Below are positions 59,681 to 64,000 of a DNA stretch of 64,000 bases, piece by piece; the stretch's first letter is position 1, and each line of letters opens with the position of its first letter. The stretch is taken from assembly GCA_037179335.1 (NCBI GenBank), contig JAKZHN010000035.1, positions 303,350 through 367,349 on the forward strand. Reading direction: 5' to 3'. Origin of the DNA: Cyclaneusma minus. Its lineage: Eukaryota > Ascomycota > Leotiomycetes > Marthamycetales > Marthamycetaceae. The position numbers and the translations under genes are program-made. Under the pieces are notes generated by a model. That model did not search any database and was not told the origin of the DNA. It saw only the letters and a program-made list of their open reading frames with translations.

Positions 59681-60908
59681 GTGTCAGTGGTAAGCTTCCC
59701 ATTCCTTTGGCGTCCTGGCCGTTGACAAAATAGCCTCTGGGAGCTCTCCACATTCGATTCTTGAGGTAACTTGGTGACATCGCTGACAAGTTCCATCCAT
59801 AGGTCCACTCGGATGCGGCCGAGCATGCGAGTCTCCGAGTACATCATACAGAGGTTTCTCGAAATCGTGCCCTCGTCACAAGCATGATGATTTTGGGACC
59901 TTATTCTTAGATATGGCAGCCAAGAAAAGGAAGGAACACCTGAAGGTTCAGGTCTTAGTTAGCCAGTCAGCGGCCCACTGGATCCCGGTCTCTCACCTCA
60001 AACTTAGAGAGTTTCCAGTGTGTGGACCGCTGCCTTAGGCTAGCACGTGCCTCAGGCACGTGGCACCCGCCCCATGCCCGGGGCGCTTAGCCCTTAGCTT
60101 AGCGCTAGCCTTGGAAAGCCTTGGAGAGCCTTGGGGACCCCATAGCTGTCCCCTGCGGCCCTCCCTTCCCCTTCCTTCTCCATAGCCAATACAACCAGTT
60201 GTCTATCACGTGCGCGCCTTACCCTGACCCCCAACGGTACGAACAATATGATAACATCAAAGCTATCAGAAAACCGGAATCTCAAACTTCGGAACTATGA
60301 GAATTAAACTCATGATGTAGCCTTGGCAGCCTGCGGCCGATGAGAGGTCTAGTCTAGGTGGATGATTCGTGTAACCTACGAAGCCACCGATCTTCAGAAC
60401 TTCTTGCCTGATAGTTCCAGTCGTTGTTTCGGCTGGAGCCGCTCTAGCTGCGTTTTCTCGAGCTATTACGGAGACTAAAGAAGTCGCGCATGCACGGTCG
60501 AGAACCCCTAGCAGCCGTACTATCGTAGGGCTTAGTCAAAAAAAAAAAACCTTAAACCTCAACTAGTGCATGCCTCGGCATCTGTGACCCCTGCTTTGGT
60601 GCCATAACCCTGATCGATTGACCTACTAAGTCTATTACGTCAGTACCAGAGCCGCTAACTAGGTATTGACATCGCGATGCCTTTGTAGATTGCTATTGTG
60701 CATATTTCCCATTATACAACTATTCTCCCAAAGCATTCGAAAGACTCAGACACAAACCAATAATCATTGCATTTGCCTGGTGTTCATAATCCCTGATCCA
60801 CTTCCTCGTATACATCGTAAGACCCACCTTCCCACAAACTCCCCACACCCAATCATCCAGCCAACTGACCATCATCCCAAACCCAGTCAACCCACACATC
60901 CCATCACC
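59681..60908. other. Intergenic with LTR-like remnant
   Basis: The first 120 bp is the family 3' flank. About 60,018-60,200 resembles the LTR family of the 5' retrotransposon in layout: a run of CTTAGC/CCTCAGGCAC, CACGTG boxes, CATAGCTG, then a TTCC/TCTCCA-rich stretch. No clear ends are seen. A poly-A run lies at about 60,539-60,549. No gene is supported. Confidence 0.4.
60044..60062. promoter_or_regulatory. Perfect palindrome with two E-boxes
   Basis: CACGTGCCT-C-AGGCACGTG is a perfect 9-bp inverted repeat around one base, holding two CACGTG hexamers. The related LTR at 1220-1399 has two CACGTG sites in the same neighbourhood, so this may be a retrotransposon promoter element. Confidence 0.4.
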
Positions 60909-61208
60909 ATGGCGCCCACCAAATCCCTCAAAGACACAGCCTCAGACGATCTCCACTCCAACCGCACACAACTCGGCGACCCCGTCAGCCTAAAAGCCGA
61001 AACCTCCAAAACCGAACCGACCGAGAACGATCGCGGTGCGGGAAAGCAAGACGGCAAGAGTCTGAAGGAATTGGCGCAGGAGAAGCTGGAGGATAATAAG
61101 AATCCGACGATGCTGGGGGATCCGGTGAGCTTGAAGGCTGAGACTGCGGACTCGGAGCCGACGGAGAATGATCGGGGGGCTGCTGGGGGGAAGAAGTCGA
61201 AGTTGTGA
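60909..61208 (+). CDS. Small disordered protein with internal repeat
   Basis: A single exon of 300 nt encodes 99 residues. The ATG at 60909 has a good fungal context (CACCATGGC). The protein is hydrophilic and rich in Lys, Asp, Glu, Thr and Ser, with no membrane segment, so it is likely disordered. It contains two near-identical modules: LGDPVSLKAETSKTEPTEND followed by RGAGK, and LGDPVSLKAETADSEPTEND followed by RGAAG. A helical-looking KSLKELAQEKLEDNKNPT lies between them. I recognise no named domain. The repeat and clean start support it as a real gene; the function is unknown. Confidence 0.6.
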   Translation: MAPTKSLKDTASDDLHSNRTQLGDPVSLKAETSKTEPTENDRGAGKQDGKSLKELAQEKLEDNKNPTMLGDPVSLKAETADSEPTENDRGAAGGKKSKL

Positions 61209-61526
61209 GATTGTTTGTGGGGGTTGAAGGGATAATGCTGGCGTACCCCTGAACGTTTTCGAGGACTTGGGCTGGAGTGGGTTGCGGGGATTCAGTCGGA
61301 TGATTAATTCATGCGTTCTCTGGATTTGAGGTGCGGAAATTGAGTCGTATAATTCGTGCTTTCTCCGAATACTTGAGTTGATTTTGATCCGTTTTATCGA
61401 TACTCGGTTGAAACGAGTAGTAGTTGTACGGCGGTCCCGCAAGCTCCAGTTGTATTTCTAGGATGCAGATGAACCCTCGTAAAGCCAACAAAACATCACA
61501 ATCTCCGCTCAATGGCAGCAGCCACA

Positions 61527-61940
61527 TCAGGCGCCAGATATGTGCTCCCTCAAAACGACCATGAACGCCTGCCCGTCCCCAAGCGGGTCGATCTGGAAGC
61601 CAGCTTTCGTCCAGTCCGGCTGATCGAAGGCACAATGATCGATATCCGCCGTCATATCCTTAGCCCCTAGCGTTTCGAGGACGGCCCTGACATGCCTGTG
61701 ATGCTCTTCAATTTCGTTGTCGAAAACCAAAACGTCGTTAAGATGGCCGAGGAGAAAGGTTTGCTGAAGCTGCGGTGCGCTATTCAAGAAGTCTGCTGTG
61801 GCTTGGGGCGTGGCCCGGAAGTGAATGCGTGTGAAGAGTGTGGCATTCTTGAGCTTTTCGGCCGCGGGTGCCTCTGGGTAGAAGACGGAAACTCCTGATG
61901 GGACTGGCCATGGCGAATACCAATGAGTGGTTGATGTCAC
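61527..61940 (-). pseudogene. Reverse-transcriptase fragment of an LTR retrotransposon
   Basis: A 137-codon frame without an ATG start carries HLNDVLVFDNEIEEHHRHVR, then AVLETLGA and DIDHCAFDQPDW. This matches the conserved stretch of Gypsy-type reverse transcriptases (YLDD-(I/V)LVFS, EEH..HV..VL..L, K/D-CEF). The catalytic YxDD is changed to HLND, so it cannot be an active polymerase. The usual palm and finger motifs before and after are missing. It is a degraded retroelement remnant rather than a functional gene, although the open frame is long for a dead sequence. Confidence 0.5.
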
Positions 61941-63323
61941 GATCCAGTGTTTCGCAACAAAGTTGACTAGAAAGTTTCAATATGATTCAATTTCAAGCCA
62001 AAGAGTTAGCTTTGGAGGGACGAAGGCCCTCTATTTATGCAATTCCTCCGGCTTCAACCTCCTCAACAATATCCTTAGTGCGTGCGCAATCCCTTATCAA
62101 TTTGGGCGCAATGTTGTATATTATGCGTTGTTCCCTTGACTCTATTGTTAAAATAGTCCTTTACCATGGTATGTGGTTCTTTACCATGGTACGTCGTACG
62201 TCGCTGGGTCTGTCGCGCATGTGACAACCCAATGACTTGCTGACTAAGCTTCAGCTTATCAGTGCGTACGAGGCTTCAGATGGTCACACCAACCTATTAG
62301 TAGCTAGCTGCATTCTGGAAGCTAAGAGTAAAGACCTCAGCTACAAAGAACTAGCTCTAAAAGCCTAGCTTCAAAGAGATATAGAAGGTGCTAGCGGAAC
62401 AGTCAGACAAAGCTGGACTAGCGATGCCGCGCACAGCTCAGCGGAAGGTCCCCACGGCAAGTTCACACGTTCCACAAGATTACTAAGATTCTGGGTTGGT
62501 GGTCAAAGCTTTCGATCCGACGTAAAAACCCCACGCTTTCCCCACGTTTCTCGTTTCTTATCTCAACGGCCGTCTATCTGGATTTTCAGCTGGAGAGTCG
62601 AATGAGTTGAGACACTCGAGGCTCCATAGCGGCGTTGGAGTGGCATCGGTCTTCTCAGATAAGTTCACATTTCATTGGTCTCGCAAACGCAAAGTTGCGT
62701 AAACTGCCGCGTCCAAGTTCTCCCTCCGAATTCTCCTTTCTCTGCAGCCTCCCGATCCATGCAAGCCAGCATCGTGTCATCCAACCAATGGGATATCGAA
62801 TCCAAATACCTCTGGATTGATCGTGTCAATCGCGGCTCGGGGGCCAAGGAAGCCTTCTGGAATTGGCCTAAAGGTAGGTAGGAATTTTCACTTAACACCA
62901 CCTCAAGTTAGCAAGGTACACTCCCCTGGGAGTCCTCGGACTACTCTGCTTTATTTATGAAACCACAATATATGTCAGAATCGAAAGGAAAAAATTGAAC
63001 ATGCAAGTTATTTCAACGATGCCCAACTTGCTTGGCGATTGATGTCAAACTTCCCCGCAGCGGCTACTCAAACTCCGTTGAGCGCATGTTGCATTACTGC
63101 CAAGTAGGCAGCCACGCCACAACTCCTCAGCTTCCTCTCAGCTCAAACGACCAGCCTATTCCGAGCTGGAACAGCTTGTCCTCAAATCTGGTACAACAAC
63201 CACAGATGCTGCACACCACGTAGAAATCGATCTCGCACGACACCGGATACGTGGGACATTCAACGAAGCTTTCAAGATCGACACAAGGCAACTCTGCAGA
63301 TCATCGCATCGAAAACGACCAAC
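61941..63323. other. Intergenic, no gene supported
   Basis: Two short direct repeats of TTTACCATGGTA lie near 62,160-62,190. A segment around 62,845-62,960 (GGCCAAGGAAGC, later TTTATTTATGAAACC) weakly echoes the 3' flanks of the Myb/MYND units near 52,880-52,990. No complete gene can be built. Confidence 0.45.
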
Positions 63324-64000
63324 ATGAGTCAGATTTCCAAGCAGGCTGAGAATGAACGGCCTCCACTCTTGAGCACCGCACAAGCAGAAGAAGTCAACGA
63401 GATCCAGGCCTCATTGCCCGGCGCTATTCCCGTCCACGATGACAGTCACACGCTCGACCCAGACACAATCACTATCGCTGTCTCCGAAAAAGGGAAAGAA
63501 ACCGCAAACGAACTAAACGAAGCCTTTGAGGATTTCGGCGAGGGTTCCGCTCATTCGCTTGCGCCAGACGAGACATTCGTAATCGGTCACGAAGAGGGTG
63601 ATGTGGGGAAAGATAATGATATCTTAGACCCGGATGAGGACGACGAGGAGTCTGTCTCATCGGAGAGCAGTTCGTCTGTACAAGAGGACTATTCTAGGCG
63701 TCGCGATCCTAATTGTCCGAAGCGCCCCTTGACGCCGTTCCTCTCGTACATGCAGACTAACCGCCCCATCATTGCCGCAGAACTTGGTCCAACCGCTGCC
63801 AAAGGCGCTGTCAGCAACGAGGGAGTTAACCGATGGATCGCGATGTCTCCCAAACGCAAAGCGGTACTTCTTTCTCCCGCTCTGTCTCGACCCCCAAAAT
63901 GCAAGTCTGACCTTTGTATCTAGCTCTGGACCCAAGCATACACCGAGAATCTCCGCCTTTATCATGCCCGCGTTGCTGCATACAAGAATGGCAATGTCGA
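63324..64000 (+). CDS. HMG-box protein, 5' part (runs off the window)
   Basis: Exon 1 is 63324-63863 (180 codons). A 60-bp intron (GTACTT...TAG) leads to exon 2 from 63924, still open at the end. The N-terminal 135 residues are acidic and Ser-rich (DPDEDDEESVSSESSSS). Then comes the HMG box: DPNCPKRPLTPFLSYMQTNR, then NRWIAMSPKRKA joined across the intron to LWTQAYTENLRLYHARVAAY. That is the expected P-KRP-(L/M)-T-PF start and the W..(M/L)..K.....Y helix pattern. HMG-box proteins bend DNA as chromatin or transcription factors. It is partial, so the C-terminus and total length are unknown. Confidence 0.82.

Noticed and set aside
62759..62881. Possible exon encoding SNQWDIESKYLWIDRVN and ending near a GTAGGTAG donor
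   Set aside because: No continuing exon, family motif or paralogue could be found, so it is too weak to annotate.
61941..63323. CRISPR-like or satellite array among the short direct repeats
   Set aside because: Only two copies of a 12-bp repeat with irregular spacing; CRISPR is not expected in a fungal nuclear genome.

Overview
The window is nuclear DNA of a filamentous ascomycete (Pezizomycotina). This rests on short 50-65 bp GT-AG introns, fungal gene families (HR-PKS-NRPS hybrid, fungal rhodopsin-domain 7TM, F-box, MYND and HMG-box genes), and long AT-rich blocks made by repeat-induced point mutation (RIP-like C-to-T decay) of transposons. I cannot name the class or species from sequence alone.

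Layout. (1) 0.7-17.8 kb: a same-strand tandem family of F-box/LRR-like genes. Copy 1 is coherent but has a 7.1-kb decayed LTR retrotransposon inside an intron. Copy 2 is a young pseudogene with a 4-bp duplication and a nonsense codon. Copy 3 is intact. Orphan exon-1 and exon-4 scraps lie between them. (2) 17.9-23.15 kb: an AT-rich island made of a decayed terminal-inverted-repeat transposon followed directly by an internally deleted copy. (3) 24.2-49.7 kb: a secondary-metabolite gene cluster. It holds an MFS efflux pump, a trans-acting enoyl reductase, a 7TM rhodopsin-like membrane protein, an EthD-fold protein, an Ayg1-type alpha/beta hydrolase and a 3977-residue PKS-NRPS. (4) 50.5-59.7 kb: a tandem family built on a shared first exon, with one three-repeat Myb protein and three MYND-finger genes, one of them nonsense-mutated. 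A second AT-rich island (about 55.0-58.86 kb), from the same transposon family as island 2, splits the family. (5) 60-64 kb: a possible LTR remnant, a small repeat-containing disordered protein, a decayed reverse-transcriptase fragment, and the 5' part of an HMG-box gene running off the end.

How the cluster should work (inference from families). The PKS half (KS-AT-DH-MT-KR-ACP) has no recognisable active ER domain, so the separate enoyl reductase should act in trans. The NRPS half (C-A-T) should add an amino acid. The terminal reductase keeps its Tyr/Lys pair, which favours release as an aldehyde. The hydrolase shares a divergent promoter region with the synthase, and the EthD protein is a candidate for the next step. 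The MFS pump would export the product. No P450, Zn2Cys6 regulator or lipocalin-type Diels-Alderase was seen in the window, so this is a compact and unusual gene complement.

Most unusual signals: the PKS-NRPS/EthD/7TM combination, the Myb gene wearing a MYND-family first exon, the intronic retrotransposon with perfect 5-bp target duplication, and a mutation signature in that element's LTRs in which cytosines preceded by G are almost entirely spared.
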